A stretch of 64,000 nt of DNA. Source: Symsagittifera roscoffensis (Eukaryota; Xenacoelomorpha; Acoela; Convolutidae). Positions 1 through 12,500 of the stretch are shown here, one piece after another (position 1 is the first letter of the stretch; each line of letters opens with the position of its first letter). Both the position numbers and the translations under genes were made by a program. The stretch is from contig NC_087066.1 of NCBI RefSeq assembly GCF_963678635.1, forward strand, positions 40,075,223 through 40,139,222, in the 5' to 3' direction. The notes under the pieces were generated by a model. The model worked only from the letters and a program-made list of their open reading frames with translations. It did no database searches and had not been told where the DNA came from.

Positions 1-1143
1 AAAAATGTTTTGTTGAAATTTCCTGATCATCTGAAATACGTCGATGGCCTGCTTGAAAATTTGAAGTGATATTTCTTCTGTGATTGTGTGCTCCGTGAAG
101 TTATAGGGTTGTGAAAGTTCGCAGAATGGCCAATTTATGATGTTTATCCGCTTTATATACTTTCAAAAGTTTTGATTAACCTGTAGATTGCTGTTAGTCT
201 TTTTTTTTAAACCATTGATTTTAAATTGCGTTATCTGACTCAAAAATGTAATTTTTGTTTAGTTTAATTCAGCTGAACAAATATCTTAAGAACTCATAAG
301 CTTCAAAACCTTTGACGTTTACTTTTAGCTCGAATAACTAATTTCATGAATCGAAAAACCGATCAGCAATTGTTTTGTTGATTTTGAAACTCGTAGAATA
401 GATGGGTTGGTAACTATGGCACTATCGTTTGCTTCCAGTATTCCTCGTCTAGGTCGCTTGGAATAGATTTGTACCGCGTTTTTCCTTTTTCGTAGACCTG
501 ATTCAATTGGGGGGCTTTTGTTTTTAGAGCCTTTGTTAAAAAACGTTCGGTGTTATCTTCAATTGAAGTCAACTTAATTTCCATCAAAATTCCATCATTG
601 ACTCACAAATTGTTTTTTGGCGGGATAGCTACACACCTGTCATGAAAATGGGGGAATTCTATATTAGATTGTTCAATCATGAACAGAACCATCGTATTGG
701 TCATCAGTTGAATCCATTTCACTTCCATTTTATCATTTATTTGGCTCTTTTTCTCTCCTTTGATTTGTTCGGAAATTCAATATTTGAAAACCTATTTAAA
801 ATGACTTTTCATGTAGTAAAATGCATTAACAGGTGACCACATTCAACATTTCCTACATGCAAAATGTCGTAAGAACAGTTTTTGAGCTGCTACATTTTGA
901 AATTTACCAGGGGATGGGAAACTGGAAAAGAGCTATTTAATTTATCATATGTAATTTTACCAATTAACTGTCATTTTATCTTCAACCATTGTTACAAGCT
1001 TTTGATTGCTAATTTAAAAAAAATACTTTTCTACAGTCAAGGGACATAGATGTTGCAATTTTGAGTTTTCAAACGATTAAAGGAACTAGTTATTTTCCAT
1101 TTCTGTGCCTTTCTCTCTACAACAACTAAAGATTCACTAAAAA
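1..1143. other. No gene recognised; probably upstream intron of DDHD1
   Basis: AT-rich, T-rich on the plus strand. No exon-like conserved peptide, tRNA or repeat end was recognised. The short open frame at 642..836 has no conserved features. Given the downstream exons, this is most likely intronic. Confidence 0.5.
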
Positions 1144-1610
1144 AGTTGTTTTTAGGCGCTGTATGGCCATTAAATCCGAGGGCGTCAGAGGGGTGGTCTT
1201 AGTGCCAATAGTTTATAAGTAAAGAGCAGAATCAGTTTGAAACTTTGGACTTAAAATAAAAGTGTTCATTGGAAAGCTAAGAATCTATCTAAGCTAAGCC
1301 CTCTTCTTTACACATGAAAAATAAATCAAAATTTTGTTAAGCTCTCAGACATAAGTTGACTGAAAATTCAGTAGTTTGTTTTGTAAAATGCCAAATTTTG
1401 AGTCAATTTTTTTTTCTTGCTGAGTGGTTTTTTGAATCCTTTCCTACGTAAAAGAAAACCGATATATAGTTTAGATTCTTAGCTTCCCGATGAACAAATT
1501 GAAGTCCAAAGTTTCGAACTGCTTTGTTGTTTGCGAGAATTCTTTTGACACTAAGAGCACCTCTCTGACGCCCTCGGATTAAATGGCCAAACGATGGCCT
1601 AAAAGCAACT
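1144..1610. mobile_element. Foldback MITE with long inverted arms
   Basis: The left arm (about 1144..1205) and right arm (about 1550..1610) are imperfect inverted copies. Shared blocks include AGTTG(C)TTTTAGGC at the tips and GGCCATT(T)AATCCGAGGG with GCGTCAGAG inside. The roughly 340-bp core has no coding capacity. The class is not assigned; no clear target duplication is visible. Confidence 0.75.
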
Positions 1611-1704
1611 GCTTACGTTTTTTATCCGAGTTTATTCCTGAAAAATAGTTTTATCCATTTTATCCATAATATTCGTAGAGTAAACGACCAACTGATTTTT
1701 TTTG

Positions 1705-2090
1705 CGGTTTGACTTTTGGTGTATTTTTTAGTTCCTTTCCTTTGTATAAAGGAAGGCAAACTCTACTATCAAACAGCAAAATTTTAAGGTAACGGAAAAC
1801 GTGATCAACTGCTCATTTCGAAAATGGAATTTAATTATCAGATTTTCCAGCGACATATAAATTTTACCTATTGATCCAGTTTTCTCAGATTGGGTTGATT
1901 TTATTGAAAAAGCACCAATGATAAATTGATCGTGAAAGTTATGGAGCTTTAAGGGCATATATTTAATTCTTTGATATTTGAAACTTGAAGTTTTTCTCAA
2001 AAAATGAGTCGGTTTTTTTTCAGCATTTTTTCTCTTTCCTTGCGGTCTGTTTCCTTGCATTTCCAACTATGAGTTAGTTGTTATGTTTAT
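1705..2090 (+). repeat. R1 dispersed repeat, copy a
   Basis: Contains the R1 landmarks in order: GGAAGGCAAACTC, AACGTGATC, CAGATTTTCCAGCG, TTTTACCTATTGATCCAG, then the GAGTC(A/G)GTTTTTTTT stretch and a Cys/Thr-poor tail near a CCAACTATGAGTTAG hairpin. R1 is a high-copy, roughly 400-bp element in bases 1-30000. The minus-strand 112-aa open frame here is a by-product of the repeat. Confidence 0.7.
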
Positions 2091-2221
2091 CTGAACCATT
2101 TTTGTTGCTTTAAGTTTTTCAGTTTATTTTCGGTGATTTTATTTGATTTTTTTTTCAAGTTTTAAATGAATTCAATGTATGGGATTCTAATTCAAAGGCC
2201 TTGTTATTAAGAATAATTGAG

Positions 2222-2640
2222 GTACTGAATGCTCTTTTATAGGTCTTGATGTATTTTTCGTTATTTTTTTTTTCATGAAAAGTCTTTAAGTTTGGTTCAC
2301 GCTCGAGTTTGATTTTTCGCTGTTTTATGATTTCTTAAGTTCAATAATTGTTGTTAAAAGGAAGGCAAACTCCTCTGTCAAACCGCAAAAGTGTAAAGGT
2401 CTCGAAAATTGTGATCGACTTCTAATTTCGAGCGTGGAGTTTTAAAAACAGATTTCGCAACGGATTCAAAAAATTTCTTTTGATCCAGTTTTCTCAATTT
2501 GGGTGATTTTTATCAAAATAAATATTGTTTGTGAATTTCATCAGGTCTAAGGCCATAATTTTTTTTGATTAAGTCACAGTTTTTTTCTTTTTCTCTGCGT
2601 TCATGTTCATGACTCTTTTTCAACTGAATGTTAGCGATGA
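2222..2640 (+). repeat. R1 dispersed repeat, copy b
   Basis: Starts near TTATAGGTCTTGATG, includes AAAGGAAGGCAAACTCC, GTGATCGACTTC and TTGATCCAGTTTTCTCAA, and ends near TTCAACTGAATGTTAG. Same order and orientation as the other copies. Confidence 0.7.
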
Positions 2641-2889
2641 TAATAAAATATAACATAATACAATGAAATTTGAAACAGGTGTTTCTTATTTAAGTTGTTT
2701 GTACTTTCAAGACGTTTTCACGAAAGAGTACATTTGGTCTTGTTTTCAGATTCTTTTGGAAATGTTTCGTACATTGTTTTGACTCCTGTTAAAGATAATA
2801 CCATTTTTTTTTCATTATTCGAAAAATATAATAGTAAACAGTAAGATTTTGAATTTTTCTGTGTAATGAATTTAATAAAGTGCTTTCTA

Positions 2890-3308
2890 CAGATTGCATA
2901 TTGTTTAAAAATTGTTTTTAAATAAAAAGTTGGTATTTTATATTGTAAAAATGACCTTTTTGTCTATCAAACAAAAATAAATTAACTTATACAATATTTT
3001 GGAGATTATACCCTTTTTAAAGTTTGTTGGGCTACGTAAGGGGCTCACTGAGATATAATTATGTCTGTGATCGACGGGTATTTTGGCGTAATTTTTGATT
3101 AACTAAGAAAAGCCAAAATGACCCATTTTTGGGGTAAAATTTCGGACCCGAATTTCGCAAAACAAATTACACCATATCAATTCTGCTAAAATTCTAAGCA
3201 AGTTCTGTCTTCATAAGTTTTCAGCTAAACTCAACCCAATTTGAGAAAACCGCGTTTTAAATTTCAAGTTTAATTTTAAAAAGTCCGGTTAATTTAAATC
3301 AGCACTGT
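2890..3308 (+). mobile_element. Half of a Tc1/mariner-like long-TIR MITE
   Basis: The arm from about 2990 to 3308 is about 85-90% similar by eye to both arms of the element at 17512..18240. It ends ...AATCAGCACTG followed by TA, the CAGTG/CACTG plus TA arrangement typical of Tc1/mariner-type ends. The opposite arm is missing. The core (2890..2990) matches the spacer of the 17.5-kb copy. It ends about 140 bp before DDHD1 exon A. Confidence 0.65.
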
Positions 3309-3451
3309 AAAATTTATGATTCACGCTCAAGCATATATTCTAAATTTTTTGGTGGGGTTGGGAGACAGTAAAAAGCCGACTGATTAACATTAAATTGTTT
3401 TTTAATAATGAAATTGGGCTAACTTACTGATTCTTTTGTCTTTCTTTTCAG

Positions 3452-3561
3452 CACTCGCAACCTGGTGGCCAAATACCAGAAGGAACTCTACCCCAACTTC
3501 TCATCCAACAGAGTCGAGTTTCTCCCTATCGAGTGGAGGTCCAAAATAAAGCTGGACGAAG
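3452..3561 (+). CDS. DDHD1: DDHD1 exon A (start of catalytic region)
   Basis: The acceptor is a T-rich tract ending in cag at 3449..3451 and the donor is GTAGGA at 3562. The first base completes a codon from an upstream exon (phase 2 intron). The exon encodes TRNLVAKYQKEL, then a VEFLPIEWRSKIKLDE block typical of DDHD1. It leaves one base that joins exon B. No convincing earlier exon is visible in bases 1-3450, so the preceding intron is longer than 3.4 kb. Confidence 0.85.
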
Positions 3562-6500
3562 GTAGGAGATTCATGTTAACGCAAATTGTTTGCATCGTTT
3601 CTGCACTATATCAACTGTCTTTAATTATATTAATTCAATAGTTGAAATTGTACAGAAAAGAGACCAAGAATTTGCATTTTTTTCAAAGAATGAAACAAAC
3701 TACTACTTTTCTCGCGTTTCTGATGTTTGTCTGCAGCTACATGTTTTGAAGATCCATGGACGAAACTTTGAAAGGTGCTAGTTGAAATATCAGCTATAGA
3801 CTTAATCATTTTTTGACATTTTGACACATTTTGAAAATTACACATTGCGTTTCGCATCAGTCGTTTGAATTTTTTAAAAATCAAACAAGTAACTCTTGAT
3901 TTAGCTGGGTTCCTAGTGTTTAACAGGCGCAGATGTTAGGATGTGTGACTTTTAATCTCTAGGTTGTGAGTTTCATTTCGGCTCCTAGCAGAATTTTAAT
4001 TAGTTTTACCTTTTCTTTTTTCCTTATATTTTGACCCTGTTAGAGCTAATTTTTGACCTTTTCTCGCTTGTGTGAGCCTTGCGTCTTAAGTAGTTGCAGA
4101 ACGAACGCGAAAAGGCTTCAATAATTGTTCATTAGCGCAGTTGAAATCAAAAAGTTGCCAACTCGTTCACCGTGGCTAGGCTAGGTTGGTTTGTAGGAAT
4201 TGAAAAGTTAATCGTAAAAATTTATTTAGTTTCGAAAAGGTAAAAGTCGAAATTGTTGATCCTGTTATTACACTTGCAATTAAGAAAAAGTTTTATAATC
4301 GGGTTGTAGAGTTTTTGTAACGAAGTTCACACAAAAGATGTCACGTTGGCTATGATAAATTCAAACCAATTGATGGTTCTTACGCTATGGGGTACGTTAT
4401 GGTGTACGCCTCTGTGTACGTTACCTCTAGAACTAGCCTATAGCGCAAGAACCATCATTTGTTTTGAATTCAGGTAATTAGCCATCTGACCAACCAAAGG
4501 GTCCCCCTTTGGTATTATTTTGTGACATCCACCTTTGGTGTTATTTATTAATTTTTCCGTCCATAACTACGTTTTTTATATGTTTGAGTTGTTTCTTTGC
4601 TTTACAGACTGTATTTTTGTGGAAAGCACACAAGTCTTTTGAAATGACAGACTATGTTTAATTAAGCCTGAAGCGCTATGAAACGAAAAATGTTTCAACA
4701 AAGGTTTAGTGCGTTTCAACTCTAAATTTAAGTACTTATCGTTTTGTGGTTTCATTTTTAATTATATTTTGGTTATTTTTGAGAGAACAGACTTTATAGT
4801 TTTAGTTTTGTTTTTTAAAGTTTTGTCTTTTAATTTTGGTATTAGTTTGGTATTCTAATTGTACATCAAATCATCTGTTCTTTGAAAACATTAATGATTT
4901 TTCATGCTTTCATTTGTAATGTTTTCCAAATCTTCCTGTCTTTTTTACGTTATTTTCAATTTTTTTGATTTGATAATTGAGCTCTTCTGAAATAAAATGG
5001 GCAAATTTTTCATCGTTGTAGTTGTTCAAATTAAGGTTTTTTCGTGTAATGTTTTTCTTGTTTCGTTTCTTTCAATGATTTGTAAGGCAGTATAACGTAA
5101 AGGTATGTTTTTTTTTCAGGTTTTTGGCTGAAATTTTTTTGTAGTTTTTTTGATCTACTGTTTCAGAGTCCTTGAGCGTAGTTCGGACTCTTATATAGGT
5201 CGTGATGATTTGTTTTTGTCTTTTTTTCCGGAAAAAACTTAAAATGCTTTTGTTTTACAGAAGTGCTTTATATTATATTTATGCTTTTATGAATTCTTCT
5301 GCGTATATTTGCTTAATTAGAGTTCAATTAAATTTCATCTGCTAAAAGATAGTTAAGTTGCTCTCTGCAATTATGAAGGTGTAAAGAGCAGGATATGAAA
5401 AACGTGTCGACCTTTAATTTCAGATTTTCCAGCGAAAAAAAATTTTCCCTATTGATCCAGTTTTTTCAAATTGAGTTAATTCTATCAAAAAAATTTCCTT
5501 CATAAATTGTTCCTGAAATTCAATTAGCTGTACAATCATGTTTTTGTACTTTGAAGTAGTTAAATTGATTTTTTTTTTTAAAAAATCAATTTTTCTTTTA
5601 CGTTTCCTTGCTTTTTTACTCTTTTCCAACTGTCTGCTGGCTATGTTTGACAATGGCAGCTTTCTTTTTATTATGTTTTCTTCACTTTGAACTTGACATG
5701 AGACAAACGTATATTTTGTTCGTTTTATTTTCTCGATTTTTTTTCCTGCTCAGTTGCTTTCGTTTCAATCTCTTCCCCCAAGCTTCCGTGCTATTTTTGT
5801 GTTGCGTCACTTTTGGTACGAAGCTCCACGTTACTTCTGCGTGTTAATGCAATTTCTTAATTCGAGTTCTACCAAATAACCTAGCTGCAGAAACTAGCTG
5901 TATTAAGTCGTAAGCTTAACTTTGACGACATCGTACAGCGACGTTTCAATTTGCTACATGTCTTCTCCTAACCTCATCACTTCTTAAAGCTTCATTTCAT
6001 CAATTCTGGGCAATTCATTTTTTGGAAGTTAGACAGATCGCTTGTGACAGACTTGCACGACTAGTGGAAATGCTTCTTATGGAATAACCCATTATAAAAC
6101 TCGACAGAACTTAACCATCTGAACTCCACTTGAACTTTTATATAAAAAAGCTTATTGATAAGCTTCAAGCTCGGTTAGTTCAGATGGTTATGTCCTGTGG
6201 AGTTAAATACATTTTTTTTTCGTCAGAAGCATTTCAACAACTATTCGTAAAATTCCGTCAAATTTTGTCTGATTTCCAAGAAGTCTGACTTCAAGAAGGC
6301 ACATTATAATTAAAAACAATCGAAAACAAAAATAGACGTCTTACAAGGTTCCCCCTTTTTAACCCCCATTTTTAAGAAAATTGACTTCTCCAGAACTCTC
6401 AGCATTTTGGGGTCGCCGCACAAAATGATTCGCTCATGATAATTTGATCCACTGTCATACCGGATAAAATTTTCAAAAATTTCAGGGATCTCGAAATTTC

Positions 6501-9500
6501 TCGCAACGGGGATGGGCGGCATATTTACATCTAGCTGCTTACGAGTGCGCGCAGCCGTTCAAATCAGTTTGTCCTTACTTGGGAGGGCAAACTGAATGGC
6601 CAAATCGTTTGTAACTGGCAAAACCGCACTGGCAACTGCAACATTTGGGGTAAATCTCTCGCTGAGATCTTTTATATGCTTTATGACATTTCGGGCCTCC
6701 GATTTTCCCGCTGAAATATCATGGTTTTGCTCTCCACGCGTTTCGATTAATTCGTTGTTTTCAGTAATGGCAGTTGCTCGACATTTATGTGTTTCATATT
6801 TTGAGCAAATCCAGTTTCCTGTAAAAATATTTTTTCGCTTGAAATATAATTCGTGGCCGGACGCTATAAGAATTGGCTGTGATCATAATGGTTTAGCGAA
6901 AAGTCTAATTAAAAATAAATCACAAACTTGTTGATAAGAGTCTTAAATAATTTAGGAAGCCTCCTTTTAGCATTTATAACTAAGATAAACCAAGTTTTTC
7001 ATTATGCTGCGTGCGTTAATTGCAGGATTAACTTTGGTGTGATAAGAGTTAAAATAAGGAATTCATACAGCAATAATGTTAATAGTGAAATGACTAGGTG
7101 TTAAAATGTAGTGTTTAACTGGAAATTAGGAGTTATATTGTTGTCGATTCAAGTTGTTTGCTAGTGAAATGACTAAGTGTTAAAATGTACGGTGTTAAAT
7201 TGTATGTCATTAAATTTTAGGGTACCTCTTACAACGCCTGTATGACGTCGTTTTGTAAAATACTGTCAAATGTTGTTTTCCAAGAAGTCAAATTGTTCAG
7301 AATTATTGTGAGGTTTCCAGAAAGCACATTATAATTACAGTTGCGAGCATTAGTGTTTTAGTTCGAACCTTCTTTTTTTCTAATCTAACTCGCAAATAAA
7401 AAGGTTCATTAAAAGTGTTCACATATTTGGAAATTTCACTGTAGCATTGAAAATTGCAGAAAAACTGTTTTCTGCTTTATTTGCGGTTGGTGTTTGATTT
7501 AATAGGCGTCCGTGGTCGAGTAGTTAGTGTGTGAGACTCGTAATTTCTAGCTAGCAGGTTCAAACTGAGACGTGGCCGAGTGTTTACTAGTTCGAGGTTT
7601 TTTCCACTTTTTCTTATTGCACTTTAGAGCTGTTTTTTTTGTCGTGTTCTCGCTAGTGTTTGCGAAGCGAAGCATCGTTTCTGTGCCAAAAATTTCCCAA
7701 ACAAAAAAGACGTCTTTGCAACGCCTGTAAGATAGCATTGAACAAGCATCTTCTCTTACAGGTGTGCTGGACTCTGTGACGTTGCGGAAGATGCGTCGGA
7801 TTCGGGAGCTGGGAAATGCGAGTGTGTTGGATGTCCTTTTCTACACCTCCCCCCTCTACACAGAAGAGATCTTGGATACTGTTGTGAAAGAGATACATCG
7901 ACAGTACAATCTATTCATCGGTATGCACATCTTTGGCTCTTTTTTGATTTCCCTTCGTCCATGTAAAATTACAAAATGAAGCTGTTCAAAAATTGTTTGC
8001 ATGGCATTTTTCGATCCTATGTTACGATGTGATTAAACAGATTTTCTGAAATTGTATCGATTTTTTTATGAAAATGTGAAAATCTTCAGAAGGGTTTGGG
8101 CCAAAGTTTTTGTTCTTTGACGAAGCTTTTGAAATTTATTTAAAACTCAATTGGAGAGCATGGCAAAAACTTTATTTTCAAGGCTTATTTTAGCCTTTTC
8201 TTTGTTTTCTTTACTGTTTCGAGCCAATTATTGGCGTTTTGTCGCTTGTTTGCGAGGTACAGCTTCGCCTCTGTGTAAAAACTTGATTGTGTTTTTCCTC
8301 TTGATAGAGTACAACCCTGAGTTTGTGAAAAATGGCGGGAAAGTGTCTTTAATTGGCCACTCGTTGGGATCCGTCATCTGTTACGACATCTTGAGGAACT
8401 ACAGGACTATGGACGACTTCGTGGCCAATCTGCAAAATGAGGTGGCGAACATTTTGATTTGATTTATATGACCTTTTTTCTCTAAACACTGCCTTGCATG
8501 GAATTCAGCACCATAGTGTAACCATTGGTCTTCCAAGGTTGCGTTATCTTAAGAGTATGACAAGCAGTGCACATTGAAAACAACAAGTGACCAAAAGTTT
8601 TACTAGCAGTTGCATCGGGTGGGGGGATAAGGTACGGGAGGTGGTACGGTACGAGACACATAGCTAAGACACATACAAGTTATAGCCATTGGGAGCTTGT
8701 TGTGTCGTTTTGTCAAATAACGATGTTTTAGGACTCCTTACAGTCTTGTTTCTTTTTCAACATGAATTTCTGAATAAATCAATATAAATTCTTGCTAAAA
8801 AATAAAGTTCAGACTCTTATATAGGTCGCGATTTTTTTTTCGTTTTTTTTTCAGGAAGTCTTTAAAATTTTGTTCAGGCTCAAATTTACTGTGTAAATTT
8901 ACTGAGCAAAAGTGTAAAGGTCAAGAAAAATGTGATCAAATTCAAGTTTCGAAAATAGAATTTAGTTTCAGATTTCCCAGCAGAATAAGAATTTTACCTA
9001 TTGATCCAGTTTTTTCAAATTGGCTCAATTTTGTCGACATTGTCAATCATCAATTGTTCCAGAAATTCTATGAGTCTTAAGGCGATCTATTTTGGAAAAT
9101 TGAATGTTTTTTTTTGTGTATTTGCGTTTATTGAATCTTTCCGAAGTGTCTCTTAGCTATGTTCTATTTCCAAACTAGGCTATATTTCCAAACTAGACTA
9201 TAGTCAGAATGTTTTTGTGTATTTGCGTTTATTGAATCTTTTCGAAGTGTCTCTTAGCTATGTTCTATTTCCAAACTAGCTATATTTACCTCGATTTTAT
9301 TGAAATGATCGTTATTTTTGTTCATATAATTTCAGGCAATGGCAAACTCTTCCCAACCATCTCCGGAAGTGGCCAAGTATTTTGAGCTCAAAAAGCAGCT
9401 GCTACAGCTAGAACAGTCCATTGCCAAGCCCTACTACGATTCATTCGGACCGCGGAGCCTCCCGTTCAACGTAGAAAACTACTACGCAGTTGGATCTCCC

Positions 9501-12500
9501 CTCGGCTGTTTCCTGGCTCTGAGGGGAATCAAACCCTCCCAAAATGGATCAATTGAGAATCTGCTTCCGAAAAATGCGGCAAAGAGGTTTTACAACTTGT
9601 TCCATCCCTATGACCCTGTGGTAAGTTATTGGGCGAATCTAGGATTTTTCGAGGGGGGTATTCTATTTTTTTGTTCTAAATTTTTGTCGACCTTTTTTTA
9701 GTCCTACCAAATTGATTTTCCGAGCTCCCTCAAATCGCGATTAAAACCCTATTTTGAACAAATTTTCTGGAGGCAAATTTTGGAAAACACTTTTTGAGCG
9801 TTTTCAGGCTCTTTTTTGTGAGTTTTGACCATAAAATCGTGTTTTTTTTTTCCGAAAGGGTGACCCTTTTGGTACTCAGGGGGTCAAATCCGCGCCCCCC
9901 GTAAATCTGCTACGGATGAAAACATTCAGTGCTACTTGAGTGACTCTTAGTTTCCAAACAAGATTCTTACTCTTGCGAGCGTTTGTGTTTTCGTGCAACT
10001 CAACTTTTTTCTAACCGAATTCGCAATCAAAAGTGTTCATTAAAAGTATTCACTTATTTGGTGGCACTTTTGCTGTTATCATGATCTGTAGCCTAGGAAA
10101 TTTCATAGCATCTGTTCTCTGCTTTATTTGTGGCTAGTGTTTGTGATTTATTAAGCTTCCGTGACCGTGTGGTTAGTGTGTGAGACTCATAATCTCTAGG
10201 TCACAGATCGAATCCGAAACGTAGCCGAATTTTTATTTATTCGAGGCTTATATCTAACTTTTTTTATTGCGCTTCATAGAGCTACCTTTTGTCGCGTTCT
10301 GGCTTTTCTTTGCAAAGCACAGCTTTCCCTCTGTGTTAATTTTTTTTATTTCAGTCGTTTTTTTTCTTCATTTTTCCCTGAATTAATTGCGACTCTTTTC
10401 CAACTTTCTGTTAGCATTGTTTTTAACTTTGTCGTAGGCGTTCCGATTGGAGCCCTTGTTGCTGCCCCATTACAAGCGAGTGAGGCCAGTGGGGGTGCAC
10501 GTGCACAGTCAGAGTGAGATGCCAGCTTATGAGGACATGCAACAGACAGTGTACGAGGAGGACGATGACACCACTGAGATGCAGTCTATGGGACCCAACA
10601 ATAGTAGCCAGGCCAACACTGGAAACGCATCTGGTGAGACAAAAAAAAACGAAAAACGGGTCCTTTCTAGGATTAAAAAAAATGATCCGGTCCCTCCTTG
10701 CTTTTTTGTGCCTTGCGTCCGGGGGGGGGGGGGGATGTCATCTTTTTTGCCGTGGTTGATTGATGTCATCTATTTTGCCGTAGCCGGTCTCTTTTTGAGG
10801 AGGCGGATTACTGGGATCCCTCTAACGTTGACCTAAGTTAGAGGCCACGCATCATATACCCTTTTCTATTAACCCGCTGGCCCAGCTCTCACCTTTCACC
10901 TTGGATCTTTTATTCCATCACTTTTGCCGCAGCCGGTCCCACCACCCTGCCCTGGCCGCCAACTGGGATCTTTTTCAGGGCCTCCCCGCTGTAGCCCCAC
11001 CCAATCCTAATTATAATAAAGTTATAGGCATCCGCACTGTGATTTCATTATTGCACTGGGGTATAGTTTGCTGGAAACTAAATGGAAAAGAGCTTTTTCT
11101 GGTTATCTCATGCCCTGTAATATTGTCTTAAAATATCAACATCAGAATTGAAGGCAAGAAGTATTTATTTCAAATCTATTCACTTGTTCATACTGGCATG
11201 TCTTATGATCATTAAGTGGTTGATCATTTCGATAGTTCGTATTTTTTCAGGAGATGTTTTTCCTATTGGTTTTATAGGTCGTGGTCGTTTTTTTTGTTTT
11301 TTAAGCTAAAAACTTGTTAATTATAAAAATTTTGAATTCTTGAAATTGAAAAGGCTGCAATGTGATATTTTTTTCTTTAAATTTTGAAAAGTGTTCAAAA
11401 AATCATTTTTGTTTTGGTTTCTATCAGTTTATTACACAACTGCGATGAGCAATTTGCAAATAAAAGTGTTCATTGAAAGTGTTATAGTTGTTTACATGGA
11501 AATTTCACTGTAGCAGTGGAAAATTCGGATCTTTTCGGTACCCCCATTTGATTTTTTTTTCTGAAATTCAAAATAAGAAAAAAATGCGTCTTTTTAAAAA
11601 TGAATTTTCTTGTTTTAAACTGCAGTAAAACCTGTCAGTTTTAACAAATGAACAAATTATAAAAACATTTACATGCAAAATGCCCTGTGAACATTTTTGA
11701 ACATTTTTATTGTAAAGTTACAAGGGAGTGGTAAACTGGAAAAGAGCTGAAAATGCGTACTATCTGTTCTCTGCTTTTTTGTGGTTAGTGTTTGTCATCA
11801 ATGAAGCGTCTGTGACGCAGGGGTTAGTGCGTCAGATTCACAATTTCTAGGTCACACTAGGTCTTAAGTTCGAATCCGAGACGTATCCGTTTTTTTCTAA
11901 TGCGAGGATTATTTGTACTTATTCTTATTGCAATTTAAAGAGCTGTTTTTGTCCTATTCCTGCTAGTGTTTGCGAAGCGCAGCTTAGCCTATAAATTGTC
12001 TCTTGGTATCTTCTATCAACAACGGCAGTTTTGGGAGTCGAAAGTTAGACAAAGAATTTCTCGAGCATTTAAATTTCCGTGATTAATGCTATTCCAAGAG
12101 CCGAAATTTCCCTGGGGAAAATGTGTTCCGAGACCAAATTCTAATTCGATTCAAAACAAATCATTTAGAGTTCTAACCCGTCGTACAAAATATCAAACTG
12201 ATTAAGTGTTAAAACTTTAAGATGGCCACTTTTAGGTTAATACAAATGAGCTTGCGAATGGCTCATTCAAGTGCTAAAGTGACGTGCAAGGATTATGGAA
12301 ATGAACATTTTCAATGAACTATTTTTTGAAACGTTTTGAAGATATCGACAACCTAATATCAAACTTAAAAATATTTGACTCTTGTAATGTAAATGTTGCT
12401 CATTTTTGTGTTCTTGTATCTTAGCCTTGACGCATAAATGCTACCTAACTAAAAACGGCGCTTAATTTGAAGTTAAAAGCGCTCAAGTAATAATTTCAAA

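Noticed and set aside
5420-5847. Short open frames around 5.4-5.8 kb
   Set aside because: They lie within R1 copy c or its T-rich flank and match the pattern of frames in other R1 copies.
8151-8462. 103-codon open frame overlapping DDHD1 exon C
   Set aside because: Its first ~50 codons translate intronic repeat sequence before a good acceptor; only the exon C part is conserved.
10447-10836. 129-codon frame extending DDHD1 exon E
   Set aside because: Beyond the donor at 10634 it runs into a G-run and non-conserved sequence, while exon F joins exon E in frame.
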